Shown: positions 9,115 through 17,479, counted from the first letter of the stretch. The stretch is DNA of 64,000 bases from Enterobacter hormaechei subsp. xiangfangensis (GCF_001729785.1 NZ_CP017183.1:2108001-2172000); one strand, 5' to 3'. The notes: a model not told the origin generated them from the letters alone. Numbers and translations are program-made.

Positions 9115-9426
9115 TCAGGCGGCTTTGACGGCCCGGATTTTTTTGCTGCTATCCGCATCTGATGCTGTTTTATCCGTTGCAGCATTGAGCTCGGGAAGCT
9201 TGCTGGTACGCAGGATATGCTGCACGGACTCTTTCTGCTCGGCGAGATACAGACCAAGGTTCTCCGCCTGCGTTTCATCCATCTGCATTCCGCTTTGCAA
9301 CAGCCAGTCAGTGAACGCTTCTGCCATATCGAGCAGTTTGTCGTGAGCGTCAGCCTCTTTCTTACTGGCAAATGTCATTTTCTCTTCACCTTTTCTTACG
9401 ACAACAAATTTTGTTTCAACAGCCAT
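9115..9426 (-). CDS. yebG: SOS-induced protein YebG
   Basis: This 103-residue protein matches YebG: MAVETKFVVVRKGEEKMTFASKKEADAHDKLLDMA is the conserved N-terminus, followed by a helical segment and a polar tail. YebG is a LexA-regulated DNA-damage-inducible protein of unknown biochemical role. The frame is open further upstream, but the ATG at 9426 matches the family start, and a perfect LexA box lies 17-32 bases before it. In E. coli yebG sits elsewhere (near purT), so its place between an acquired cat gene and dmsD is a rearrangement relative to that genome. Confidence 0.93.
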   Translation of the reverse strand: MAVETKFVVVRKGEEKMTFASKKEADAHDKLLDMAEAFTDWLLQSGMQMDETQAENLGLYLAEQKESVQHILRTSKLPELNAATDKTASDADSSKKIRAVKAA

Positions 9427-9442
9427 TGCGCACCCCCATATA

Positions 9443-9458
9443 CTGTAATTATATACAG
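9443..9458 (-). promoter_or_regulatory. LexA box upstream of yebG
   Basis: CTGTAATTATATACAG fits the LexA consensus CTGT-N8-ACAG exactly with an AT-rich centre, inside the longer palindrome TACTGTA..TACAGTA. It starts 17 bases upstream of the yebG ATG, so it probably overlaps the transcription start. Confidence 0.92.
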
Positions 9459-9535
9459 TATAGCAGTTGTGAAGTTGTGTTGCAGCAAAAATGTGCGAAC
9501 CTGGCCTGCACAACGGGTGGACAAGCCAGGTGCTG

Positions 9536-10150
9536 TTATCGGTACAGCGTTTTTTCGGCAATCGGGATCAGCAAAGTGGACTGCCATTCCGCCAGGGTCA
9601 ATTGAGCCAGTTTACCCAGCGCCGCGTAGAAAGGATGAGCCGCGTTTTCAACGAATACGGTCAGGAAACGCGTGCTCCATGGCAGCAGATGCCAGGCCAG
9701 AAGCTGGTCGCGTTCTGTTTCGCGACCGTTCTCGGCAAGCCATGCCGCCAGCATCAGCAACGTTCCGAAATGATCTTCAGGCTCATTCTGCTGCATCTCA
9801 AAGGCGATATGGTTTTCACGCATCCACTGACGCAACGCGAGGGTCGAATCGCCAAACAGCACTGACTCGCGATCAAGCCAGACCGAGCCCCACGGGGGGG
9901 CGGGCAGGGCATACGGGCCAATAAACAGACGCTGCCAGGCGTCTTTCAACGCTTCATCCGATGGGGTCTTAAACATACTGGCGACAGGCAGCAGGTTTTC
10001 CTCCGCCAGCGGCCAGTCCTGAACCCAGTCACCTGCGGTCAGGGCACTCACCAGCGGCGCGGTCTGCTCGCTGTCTGGGGCGAAATAAAACAGCGCGCCC
10101 AGTACCCGGGCGCTGAACGCGAACGATTCGCGGTGTGAGACATCATTCAT
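9536..10150 (-). CDS. dmsD: DmsD, twin-arginine redox enzyme maturation chaperone
   Basis: This 204-residue TorD/DmsD-family chaperone binds the Tat leader of the DMSO-reductase-type catalytic subunit until cofactor insertion is complete. The family core is visible: WQRLFIGPYALPAPPWGSVWLDRESVLFGDSTLALRQW around residues 73-110, with EPEDHFGTLLMLAAWLAENG after it. The length equals that of E. coli DmsD when translation starts at 10150, where AAGGAAAG precedes the ATG; the frame extends 13 codons further but without support. It is the last gene of the reductase operon, 44 bases after ynfH. Confidence 0.94.
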   Translation of the reverse strand: MNDVSHRESFAFSARVLGALFYFAPDSEQTAPLVSALTAGDWVQDWPLAEENLLPVASMFKTPSDEALKDAWQRLFIGPYALPAPPWGSVWLDRESVLFGDSTLALRQWMRENHIAFEMQQNEPEDHFGTLLMLAAWLAENGRETERDQLLAWHLLPWSTRFLTVFVENAAHPFYAALGKLAQLTLAEWQSTLLIPIAEKTLYR

Positions 10151-10194
10151 TATAACTTTCCTTACTTGCGCGCGGGTAGCCCCGCGCACCTGTG

Positions 10195-11049
10195 TTAACC
10201 TGCAATTGCTAACCCTGCGGTCATATGCAGACCATAAAATAGCCCACGGCCAATCAGTTCACCCAGCATCACCAGAACGACACCTGCAAACAGGCCGAGC
10301 GTTTTTTGCTCCTGACGACGAATAAGCGGGCAGATCCAGCAGCCTAAACCCGCCGCCAGCAACGCGATGCGCCATACCTGAAGCGAACCATAATCTGGCA
10401 GCAGGGCGCTGGCCTGCTGGATGGAACTCTGTATCGTCCCCAGCGTATTGCTTTGCAACACGACGACCGCCACGCAGACGATAATTGCCAGTACGCTGAC
10501 AGACGCGGCAAGAGTACCTTTGAATGTCACGTTTGCGACGCGTAGCAGCAGCGCGGCCAGCAGAGGACCAGCAAGGACCATCGTCAGGAAGAAGCTCAGC
10601 GTGGTGTAACCCGTATACCAGGTCGGGACAGTCTCTATCTGATAGACCCGGGTCATCGCCCAGACAAAAACGATACCCAGAAGCTGGCTGACAACCAGCC
10701 AGATTTTGCCCAAAGCTGGGGGCATTTTACCGATAACCGACACCAGCCACCAGAAACCGCCCACGGCAAAGAAGAGCGAACCCGCCGCGATCTCATTACT
10801 CAGCGCTGACGCGCCCACGCGGTTAAGCGAGTTGAAGGCACGCAGCGGGGAGCCAAGATGCAGCACCGAAGCCATAAACCCAATACCCATTACCAGCCAG
10901 AGAAAAAACAGGCTGCGCACGATGCGCATTCTGGCCTTGTCATCATTTTCCTTAAGCCAGACGAAGCCCATCACGATTAACGCGCCGGCCACGCACTGCC
11001 CGAAAACGGTGAAGATCATCAGCGGCCATTCATGCCATCCACTTCCCAT
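10195..11049 (-). CDS. ynfH: DMSO-reductase-type membrane anchor subunit (YnfH/DmsC)
   Basis: This 284-residue integral membrane subunit has eight hydrophobic segments, as in DmsC. It anchors the catalytic AB dimer to the periplasmic face and oxidises menaquinol. The N-terminal GSGWHEWPLMIFTVFGQCVAGALI is the typical DmsC/YnfH opening. It starts 1 base after the ynfG stop, so the B and C subunits are almost certainly translated in a coupled way. YnfH and DmsC cannot be separated with certainty by eye; the neighbouring subunits favour the ynf set. Confidence 0.9.
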   Translation of the reverse strand: MGSGWHEWPLMIFTVFGQCVAGALIVMGFVWLKENDDKARMRIVRSLFFLWLVMGIGFMASVLHLGSPLRAFNSLNRVGASALSNEIAAGSLFFAVGGFWWLVSVIGKMPPALGKIWLVVSQLLGIVFVWAMTRVYQIETVPTWYTGYTTLSFFLTMVLAGPLLAALLLRVANVTFKGTLAASVSVLAIIVCVAVVVLQSNTLGTIQSSIQQASALLPDYGSLQVWRIALLAAGLGCWICPLIRRQEQKTLGLFAGVVLVMLGELIGRGLFYGLHMTAGLAIAG

Positions 11050-11050
11050 C

Positions 11051-11668
11051 TCACACCTCCTTCGGGTTTGCCAGGTAGCCGGTGGTGTCCCCCGTCGGAC
11101 GGCTGTTGGCGTTAGGTTTAATCACAATACTCGGCTTTGTGAAGTGCGCAGACGGCAGCGGCGCGACGGCAGCAAGCTGGCCGTGTTTTTTGCGCAGCTC
11201 CTCAATCGGGCCAAAGTCCAGCGCGCGCAGCGGGCAGGATTCGACGCAGATGGGCTTTTTGCCGTCCGCCACCCGGCTGTGGCAGCCGTCGCACTTGGTC
11301 ATGTGGCCTTTGGCGGCATTGTACTGCGGCGCGCCGTACGGGCAGGCCATGTGGCAGTAGCGACAGCCGATGCAGACATCCTCGTCCACCACCACAAAAC
11401 CGTCGTCGCGCTTGTGCATTGCCCCGCTCGGGCAGACCTTGGTGCAGGCCGGATCTTCGCAGTGGTTGCAGGCAATCGACAGGTAATAGGCGAAGACATT
11501 CTGATGCCAGACGCCGTTATCCTCCTGCCAGTCGCCGCCCGCATATTCATAAATACGACGGAAGCTAACGTCCGGGGTCAGGTCTTTGTAATCCTTGCAG
11601 GCCAGCTCGCAGGTTTTGCACCCGGTGCAGCGGCTGGAATCAATAAAAAATCCATACTGGGTTGTCAT
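11051..11668 (-). CDS. ynfG: Iron-sulfur electron-transfer subunit (YnfG/DmsB)
   Basis: This 205-residue ferredoxin-like subunit carries four [4Fe-4S] clusters between the membrane anchor and the molybdoenzyme. Four cysteine groups are visible: CTGCKTCELAC near 14-24, CNHCEDPACTKVCP near 67-80, CIGCRYCHMACPYG near 99-112, and CDGCHSR with CVESCP near 126-146. There is no signal peptide, because the subunit is exported together with the Tat-bearing catalytic subunit. It lies 10 bases after ynfE and 1 base before ynfH. Confidence 0.93.
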   Translation of the reverse strand: MTTQYGFFIDSSRCTGCKTCELACKDYKDLTPDVSFRRIYEYAGGDWQEDNGVWHQNVFAYYLSIACNHCEDPACTKVCPSGAMHKRDDGFVVVDEDVCIGCRYCHMACPYGAPQYNAAKGHMTKCDGCHSRVADGKKPICVESCPLRALDFGPIEELRKKHGQLAAVAPLPSAHFTKPSIVIKPNANSRPTGDTTGYLANPKEV

Positions 11669-11678
11669 CGGTTAATCC

Positions 11679-14117
11679 TTATGCCTTCTCGATCTGCACC
11701 AGGTTCGTGTGCTGCGGGTTGCCTTTCGCCAGCGGTGACGGGCGGTGCGTGGTCAGGGTATTGATGCAGGAGCCGTGATCGACACGATCGCCGTTCATGT
11801 TGGCGTCATGCCAGGCGCCCTGGCCCATCGCGCTTACGCCGGGCATGATGCGCGGGGTGACTTTCGCAGCAATGCGCACTTCGCCGCGGTCGTTGAAGAC
11901 GCGCACCATATCCCCATTTTTGATACCTCGTTGCTCTGCATCCACAGGGTTAAGCCACACCTCCTGGCGACAGGCGGCCTGGAGCACATCTACGTTGCCG
12001 TAACTGGAGTGGGTACGGGCTTTAAAGTGGAAACCGAACAGTTGCAGCGGGAATTTGCTGCGCTCGGGCGCGTCCCAGCCTTCAAAGGTTGAGGTATAGA
12101 CCGGCAGCGGGGTGATGGTTTCGTCTTTTTGCAGTTCCCAGGTTGCCGCAATATCCGCCAGCTTGCTGGAGTAGATCTCGATTTTGCCCGACGGGGTTTT
12201 CAGCGGATTGGCATCCGGATCGTCACGGAATTTTTTATAGGCCACAAAATGTCCATTTGGATCTTTGCGCTTATAAATACCCATTTTTTTCAGCGCGTCG
12301 TAGGACGGCAGCAGCGGATCTTTGGCGACCATTTTGGCGTACAGGTAGCGCAGCCACTGCTCCTGCGTACGGCCTTCGGTGAATTTCTGATGGATATCCG
12401 GTCCGAGGCGTTTCGCCACTTCGCTCATGATCCAGTAAATGGGCTTGCGCTCGAACTTCGGGGCGGTAACCGGCTGGAGGAAAATCAGGTATCCCATGTT
12501 GCCGGCGTAATCGTTGGGGATGATATCTTCCTGCTCGACGGTCATCAGATCCGGCAGAACAATATCGGCATACTTCGCAGACGAGGTCATGAAGTTATCA
12601 ATGACGACGATCGTTTCGCACTTGCTCTCATCCTGCAAAATGTCGTGAGTTTTGTTGATATCGGAGTGCTGGTTGATGATGGTATTACCCGCGTAGTTCC
12701 AGATGAACTTGATCGGCGCATCGAGCTTATCTTTGCCGCGTACGCCGTCGCGCAGGGCGGTCATCTCCGGTCCACGCACGATGGCATCCGTCCAGCTGAA
12801 GCAGGAGATTTGCGTTTTCACCGGATTTTCCGGCAGCGGCATGCGTTCGATGGTGATGGTGTAGGTCGATTCGCGTGCGCCGCTGTTACCGCCGTTAATG
12901 CCGACGTTGCCGGTCAGGATCGGCAGCATGGCGATGGCGCGGGACGTTTGCTCCCCGTTTGCCTGACGCTGCGGGCCCCAGCCCTGGCAAATGTAGGCCG
13001 GTTTCGCCGAACCGATTTCACGGGCCAGCTTAATGATGCGATCGGCAGGGATGCCCGTTATGCGAGACGCCCACTCCGGAGTTTTCGCGGTTTTGTCATC
13101 ACCCTGGCCGAGAATATAGGCTTTGTAATGACCATTAGCCGGTGCGCCTTCCGGCAGGGTTTTTTCGTCATAACCCACGCAGTATTTATCGAGGAAAGGT
13201 TGATCGACCAGATTTTCATTAATCAGCACCCACGCAATACCTGCCACCAGCGCGGCATCGGTGCCCGGACGAATCGGGATCCACTCGTCTTCACGCCCTG
13301 CGGCAGTGTCGGTATAACGCGGATCGATAACGATCATCCGCGCGTTTGACCGTTCGCGCGCCTGCTCAAGGTAGTATGTGATCCCGCCGCCGCTCATGCG
13401 CGTTTCCGCCGGATTATTGCCGAACATCACCACCAGTTTGGTGTTTTCGATATCCGATGTGCTGTTGCCGTCGTTGCTGCCGTAGGTGTAGGGCATTGCG
13501 CAGGCGATCTGCGCGGTGCTGTAGGTGCCGTAGTGGCTGAGGAAGCCGCCGTAGCAGTTCATCAGGCGCGCGACCAGCGAGGCGTAAGGGGAGGAACGGG
13601 TGATGTTGCCGCCTACAATTCCGGAGGAGTAGTTAATGTAGACCGCTTCGTTGCCGTATTTTTCGACCACGCTTTTCAGACTCGTGGCGATGGTGTCCAG
13701 CGCTTCTTCCCAGGTGATACGCTCAAACTTGCCTTCTCCGCGTTTGCCCACGCGTTTCATCGGATAGTTCAGACGGTCTGGGTGATTGATGCGACGGCGA
13801 ATTGAACGGCCTCGCAGGCAGGCGCGAACCTGATGGTTGCCGTAAACATCCTCGCCGGTATTATCCGTTTCAACCCAATAGACTTCGTCATCGCGAACGT
13901 GCAGACGCAGCGCACAACGGCTACCGCAGTTTACCGAGCAGGCGCCCCAGACGACTTTGTCTTCTGCGGGCTGAATAGCGGACTGCACAGCGGCGGCGGC
14001 GCTTTTCAGACCAAAAGGTAATGCGATCCCACCGGCGGCAAGCGCCAGAGATCCTATGGCAGTAGATTTAACCAGAGTTCGACGGCTTATCCCGCCGTGA
14101 TGTTCAACTTCGGACAT
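11679..14117 (-). CDS. ynfE: Tat-exported molybdopterin oxidoreductase catalytic subunit (YnfE/YnfF, DmsA type)
   Basis: This 812-residue bis-MGD reductase is of the DMSO reductase family. It starts with a Tat leader: SRRTLVK at residues 11-17, a hydrophobic stretch and AAA near 41-43. The FS0 cluster motif is C60-x3-C64-x3-C68 with C100. HYGTYSTAQ around 195-203 supplies the serine (about Ser200) expected to ligate molybdenum. The sequence follows E. coli YnfE/YnfF more closely than DmsA (for example the NHPDRLNYPMKRVGKRGEGKFERITW region). E. coli carries two such subunits in tandem and this locus only one. YnfE-type enzymes have been linked to selenate and to S/N-oxide reduction; the substrate here is open. 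Confidence 0.92.
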   Translation of the reverse strand: MSEVEHHGGISRRTLVKSTAIGSLALAAGGIALPFGLKSAAAAVQSAIQPAEDKVVWGACSVNCGSRCALRLHVRDDEVYWVETDNTGEDVYGNHQVRACLRGRSIRRRINHPDRLNYPMKRVGKRGEGKFERITWEEALDTIATSLKSVVEKYGNEAVYINYSSGIVGGNITRSSPYASLVARLMNCYGGFLSHYGTYSTAQIACAMPYTYGSNDGNSTSDIENTKLVVMFGNNPAETRMSGGGITYYLEQARERSNARMIVIDPRYTDTAAGREDEWIPIRPGTDAALVAGIAWVLINENLVDQPFLDKYCVGYDEKTLPEGAPANGHYKAYILGQGDDKTAKTPEWASRITGIPADRIIKLAREIGSAKPAYICQGWGPQRQANGEQTSRAIAMLPILTGNVGINGGNSGARESTYTITIERMPLPENPVKTQISCFSWTDAIVRGPEMTALRDGVRGKDKLDAPIKFIWNYAGNTIINQHSDINKTHDILQDESKCETIVVIDNFMTSSAKYADIVLPDLMTVEQEDIIPNDYAGNMGYLIFLQPVTAPKFERKPIYWIMSEVAKRLGPDIHQKFTEGRTQEQWLRYLYAKMVAKDPLLPSYDALKKMGIYKRKDPNGHFVAYKKFRDDPDANPLKTPSGKIEIYSSKLADIAATWELQKDETITPLPVYTSTFEGWDAPERSKFPLQLFGFHFKARTHSSYGNVDVLQAACRQEVWLNPVDAEQRGIKNGDMVRVFNDRGEVRIAAKVTPRIMPGVSAMGQGAWHDANMNGDRVDHGSCINTLTTHRPSPLAKGNPQHTNLVQIEKA

Positions 14118-14123
14118 GACTCA

Positions 14124-14180
14124 CCCCATCATTGTTAATAATTATTTTCACCCGTGACTACAACCGGGCTAATGATGGGG
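14124..14180 (-). promoter_or_regulatory. Hairpin over the ynfE ribosome-binding site
   Basis: CCCCATCATT and its exact complement AATGATGGGG lie 37 bases apart just upstream of ynfE. In the mRNA the downstream arm contains the GGGG of the Shine-Dalgarno sequence (GGGGUGAGUC-AUG). A second small stem (CCCG/CGGG) sits inside the loop. If transcribed whole, this would cover the start site. The true transcription start is not known and could lie within the first arm, in which case the repeat would be a DNA-level site instead. Confidence 0.5.
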
Positions 14181-14210
14181 GGAGTGTTACTTATTTAGAG
14201 GTATTAAATA

Positions 14211-14224
14211 TTAATCCTCGTCAA
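14211..14224 (-). promoter_or_regulatory. Candidate FNR box upstream of ynfE
   Basis: Minus-strand TTGACGAGGATTAA matches the FNR consensus TTGAT-N4-ATCAA at 8 of 10 positions. It lies about 100 bases before the ynfE start, a normal place for anaerobic activation of such an operon. The match is imperfect and no strong -10 is seen at the expected distance. Confidence 0.4.
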
Positions 14225-14247
14225 ATCAGGGGAATTGAGTGGGAAAA

Positions 14248-14553
14248 TCATTGCGGCTCAGCGGGCGCATTCTCCTGCGTACCTGCGCCGCTCACCGGGT
14301 AGTTGCCGCTACTGGTGCGGGTATACAAAATTTTGAAAGTATCGTTGGCACAATGCCCAACGACCTGCGCATCCGGCTGATCGGCCTGATCGTTCGGGAC
14401 GATGTTCAGGGTAAAGCCAGACTCCGGTACGCCGTTGTTGATAATCTTCTGCTGAATGTCGCTTTTCACGCGCTCGCAGGAATCCGGGGCCGCAAGAAGA
14501 GCGGGTGAAGCACTCATTAACAGCAGGGCGGTAATCCAGGGTAACCGTTTCAT
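14248..14553 (-). CDS. ynfD: YnfD, DUF1161 periplasmic protein
   Basis: This 101-residue protein has a clear Sec signal peptide (MKRLPWITALLLMSASPALLAA) and the DUF1161 core: two cysteines (CERVKSDIQQKIINNGVPESGFTL..VVGHC) and KILYTR. This is almost word for word YnfD of E. coli, ending in APAEPQ as that protein does. The two mature cysteines (about residues 26 and 68) may form a disulfide. The function is unknown. It is transcribed in the same direction as the reductase operon but separated from it by 130 bases containing the operon's own control region. Confidence 0.88.
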   Translation of the reverse strand: MKRLPWITALLLMSASPALLAAPDSCERVKSDIQQKIINNGVPESGFTLNIVPNDQADQPDAQVVGHCANDTFKILYTRTSSGNYPVSGAGTQENAPAEPQ

Positions 14554-14655
14554 CTGTAGCTCCTTTTCACTGTGTAGACTGTAAGCATAGCAGGGCTAGG
14601 GTAAGCTTTTGTTTTTGGGTCTGTCTTTCTGAATTGTCCTGGAGCCCTGCCTGCG

Positions 14656-15510
14656 TCATAAAATAAATTGCGAATAATGGTGCTGATTGTCTACCAGATA
14701 AGAAGGCAGGGTGCGTTTTGATACCTCTTGCCTGACCAGTTTTCGGTCTCGTCCCCAGATATCTTCGGCGTTGGTGATAACCTTCATAATATGTTCCGGG
14801 TTATTGAATTCCGGCAGATCGTATTCGGTATGAGAAATGGTAGACATTTTTTCGGAAATTCTTTCTGGGGTCATTACCCAGGAGAAATGCCAGCCGCCAT
14901 CTTTCACAATCTTATTATTGATTTTTAGCCAGTTCCATTTAAACCATGACCAGTTTTTATCTTTGCGCGCACGCTTCCAGTTTCGGAAAGATTCAGGCTC
15001 ACCGTGGAAGAAATGCTTAAGGTTGTAATAGGACGTCGCGCGCGGCAAAGTACATTTTCTAGGCGTACCATCCGTGTTGTGAACCTGGAGATTAAACTGA
15101 TAGTTGAATACGTTTTGATGAATAGTCGTGCAGAGCGCGCGCGGATTAATGGCCCTGACCGTGTCGGGAGAGAAGATTTCGTCAACGTCTGACACCAGAA
15201 TCAGATCGTCGTCTGCCGCGTCTTTTAACCCGTTCATAATGGAGTTGCGAAGCGCTGCTTCATTTGCCCATGTATCAACCTGGTTATTATCCGCCCGGTT
15301 TAAAATAGGCTGCGCGTCAAAAGGCACGTAAATGATTTTGTCTTTGAATTTGGCAAACTTCGTAATATCGAAATGCAATTCTCGCGGTATGCCCGTAAAA
15401 GAGTGTGTTGCTTCTACAATGACAAAACGGTCAACAACATCAGCGAGAGTATGTAATCTGATGTCGAGCAACATATCTTCGTCATAGTATAAAAAACAGT
15501 CGTAAATCAT
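14656..15510 (-). CDS. Glycosyltransferase family 17 (GnT-III-like) protein
   Basis: This 284-residue protein starts MIYDCFLYYDEDMLLDIRLHTL, then has IVEATHSFTG and ILVSDVDEIFSP at residues 104-114 with a DxD-type metal/nucleotide motif (Asp108 and Asp110), and later HFSWVM. These are the landmarks of glycosyltransferase family 17 (beta-1,4-N-acetylglucosaminyltransferase-like). There is no signal peptide or membrane segment, so it acts in the cytoplasm. The composition is notably AT-rich and many codons differ from those of the ynf neighbours. It has no sugar-synthesis partners nearby. It is probably a transferred orphan modifying a surface glycan; the acceptor is unknown. Confidence 0.75.
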   Translation of the reverse strand: MIYDCFLYYDEDMLLDIRLHTLADVVDRFVIVEATHSFTGIPRELHFDITKFAKFKDKIIYVPFDAQPILNRADNNQVDTWANEAALRNSIMNGLKDAADDDLILVSDVDEIFSPDTVRAINPRALCTTIHQNVFNYQFNLQVHNTDGTPRKCTLPRATSYYNLKHFFHGEPESFRNWKRARKDKNWSWFKWNWLKINNKIVKDGGWHFSWVMTPERISEKMSTISHTEYDLPEFNNPEHIMKVITNAEDIWGRDRKLVRQEVSKRTLPSYLVDNQHHYSQFIL

Positions 15511-15702
15511 GATGTTAACCCGAAAATTTAAGAATCTAATTTTATAATAGTGTGGAATCTTCCGCGCCCAAAGTAGCCACTTTGGCAGGTCTCGTCAATG
15601 CAAACGACGGATTTATACAGCGCGAAGAGTCAAATGAAGTGCTGTTATGTAAGTTGCTGTATTTGCTAATATGATTGTATCTCTCTCTGAACGGTAAATG
15701 AT
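15511..15702. other. Intergenic region between the divergent GT17 gene and ynfC
   Basis: This is an AT-rich 192-bp divergent spacer. Besides presumed promoters for both genes I see no recognisable site, repeat or small gene in it. Confidence 0.5.
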
Positions 15703-16413
15703 GTGAACAAATACGCAGCGATAACGCTACTGGCAACGGTACTGGTGGGATGCGACAACAACACCGCGCCGCTGTCATTTACGCCGGAGATGGCGAGCTT
15801 TTCGAACGAGTTTGACTTTGATCCTCTGCGCGGGCCGGTGAAGGATTTTACCCAGACGCTGTTTAACGATAAGGGTGAAGTCTCTAAACGTGTGACCGGC
15901 ACGATGTCAACGGAAGGGTGTTTCGATACGCTGGAACTGCACGATCTCGAAGCGAATACGGGCGTTGCGCTGGTGCTGGATGCTAACTACTACGTCGATG
16001 CGGAAACCCAGCAGCAGAAGGTAAAGTTGCAGGGGAAATGCCAGCTGGCGGAACTGCCGTCTGCCGGCCTGACGTGGGACACCGACGATAACGGGTTTGT
16101 GGTTGCAGCGCACAGTAAAGAGTTGGAAGTGAAGTACCAGTATGACGCCGACGGCTACCCGCTGGGTAAAACTACGGTTTCCGGCGACCAGCGTTTATCG
16201 GTCAAGTCGGTGCCTTCGAAAGATCTGCGCAAGCGCATGGATTATACGGCGGTAAGCCTGTTGAACGATAAACCGATGGGCAATGTAAAGCAGAGCTGTG
16301 ATTACGATCGCCACAACAACCCGGTGAACTGTGAGCTGGTGATAACAGATGACAGCGTCAAACCTGCCGTTGAGCGCAAGTACACCATCAAAAACAGCAT
16401 TGAATATTATTGA
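15703..16413 (+). CDS. ynfC: YnfC, UPF0257 lipoprotein
   Basis: This 236-residue lipoprotein has the lipobox LVGC with Cys17. Asp at position +2 predicts retention in the inner membrane. The body (FTPEMASFSNEFDFDPLRGPVKDF..GCFDTLELHDLE..LVLDANYY) is that of E. coli YnfC, also 236 residues; the function is unknown. The start is GTG at 15703; the nearby ATG codons at 15698 and 15701 are out of frame or run straight into a stop. The Shine-Dalgarno sequence is weak. It converges on speG across a shared hairpin. Confidence 0.9.
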   Translation: MNKYAAITLLATVLVGCDNNTAPLSFTPEMASFSNEFDFDPLRGPVKDFTQTLFNDKGEVSKRVTGTMSTEGCFDTLELHDLEANTGVALVLDANYYVDAETQQQKVKLQGKCQLAELPSAGLTWDTDDNGFVVAAHSKELEVKYQYDADGYPLGKTTVSGDQRLSVKSVPSKDLRKRMDYTAVSLLNDKPMGNVKQSCDYDRHNNPVNCELVITDDSVKPAVERKYTIKNSIEYY

Positions 16414-16420
16414 GAATAAA

Positions 16421-16442
16421 ACCGCGCAGGTTACTGCGCGGT
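16421..16442. terminator. Bidirectional terminator between ynfC and speG
   Basis: ACCGCGCAG and CTGCGCGGT form a perfect 9-bp stem with loop GTTA. The speG stop codon (TTA on the plus strand, 16431-16433) sits in the loop. On the minus strand it is followed by TTTATTCT, so it fits speG best, but it also lies 8 bases past the ynfC stop. Confidence 0.75.
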
Positions 16443-16991
16443 GGGTTTAAGCAGGCTGGCGGAGGAGGACTTATGCCCGGCCAGATGCTGATGCTGGAAA
16501 ATGCACATGCGTATGGTGTTACGGTATTCGCCGTTAATAAAGAACTCATGGATCAGTTCACCTTCCACCATAAAGCCCAGCTTACGGTAGATATGAATCG
16601 CTTTTTCGTTCTCTTTGTCGACGATAAGGTAAAGCTTGTAGAGATTCAGGACGTTAAACCCGTAATCCATCGCCAGCTTTGCCGCTCGCGACGCAAGACC
16701 TTTCCCCTGGTGCTCCGGTGAAATAATGATCTGAAATTCCGCCCGACGGTGAACGTGGTTGATCTCAACCAGTTCAACCAGCCCGGCTTTTTCACCTTCG
16801 CACTCCACCACAAACCGGCGTTCACTCTGATCGTGGATATGCTTATCGTAGAGATCGGACAGCTCGACAAACGCCTCATAAGGCTCTTCAAACCAGTAGC
16901 GCATCACGCTGGCATTGTTGTCGAGCTGGTGAACAAAGCGTAAATCTTCGCGCTCCAGCGGACGGAGCTTAACGTCACACGGCGTCGACAT
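16431..16991 (-). CDS. speG: Spermidine N1-acetyltransferase SpeG
   Basis: This 186-residue GNAT enzyme acetylates spermidine (N1/N8) and spermine with acetyl-CoA, detoxifying excess polyamine. It has the same length as E. coli SpeG. The GNAT core is visible: [41 protein letters not shown] around residues 84-124, with the acetyl-CoA pyrophosphate loop HQGKGLA, and [15 protein letters not shown] after it. Its ATG overlaps the ynfB stop as TAATG, so it is coupled to ynfB. Confidence 0.95.
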   Translation of the reverse strand: MSTPCDVKLRPLEREDLRFVHQLDNNASVMRYWFEEPYEAFVELSDLYDKHIHDQSERRFVVECEGEKAGLVELVEINHVHRRAEFQIIISPEHQGKGLASRAAKLAMDYGFNVLNLYKLYLIVDKENEKAIHIYRKLGFMVEGELIHEFFINGEYRNTIRMCIFQHQHLAGHKSSSASLLKPTAQ

Positions 16992-17329
16992 TACGGTGCT
17001 ACCGTGCGGCCAGTGCGACGATCGAGACAGCGCAGGGTGTTAGGCTCCCAGTAAGCGTTGACGTTGGCACTTTGCTGGCATTTGTCGCGGGCATCAAACG
17101 CGACGTCTTCTTTATCCCACTCTTTCTCCACGCGCTTATTCACTTTCTGACGCAGGCTGCGGGTGTCATTCCATTGTTCTTTGTCCATGGCAGCATTCTG
17201 GCGGCTTTGCGCGCTGTCACCAGACTCAATGATGAGTTTGCTGGTTTCGGCTGATGCCGTTGCGGCGAAGGCGAACGAGGACAGTGCCAGTGCGGCTGTC
17301 AGACAAAGGCGTTTGCTTAATGTAGTCAT
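16991..17329 (-). CDS. ynfB: YnfB, DUF1283/UPF0482 periplasmic protein
   Basis: This 112-residue secreted protein has a signal peptide ending near ATASA|ET (residue 27). The mature part ([61 protein letters not shown]) is that of E. coli YnfB. Two cysteines could pair. The function is unknown. It is the promoter-proximal gene of a ynfB-speG pair with overlapping stop and start. Confidence 0.9.
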   Translation of the reverse strand: MTTLSKRLCLTAALALSSFAFAATASAETSKLIIESGDSAQSRQNAAMDKEQWNDTRSLRQKVNKRVEKEWDKEDVAFDARDKCQQSANVNAYWEPNTLRCLDRRTGRTVAP

Positions 17330-17479
17330 AGCGTTTCCTTTAAACGGGTGCAGAGAATCGGATTACCCCGTTGGATTCTACACCAATCCGAAAGGGTGTC
17401 ATACCCGCGCGGCAGGTATGGGAACGATGTGAACATTATCGCGTATGATGTCTAAATCAATCCTCACGAAACGAGAAAA

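Noticed and set aside
10706..11764. A 352-codon plus-strand frame across ynfH and ynfG
   Set aside because: It spans two well-supported minus-strand genes and has no motif.
12129..13349. A 406-codon open frame on the plus strand inside ynfE
   Set aside because: It is antisense to the conserved reductase gene and has no family motif or ribosome site; it is a GC-rich shadow frame.
14118..14190. A Moco riboswitch before ynfE
   Set aside because: The hairpin and the gene's cofactor suggest it, but I cannot find the conserved Moco-motif core, so only the hairpin is reported.
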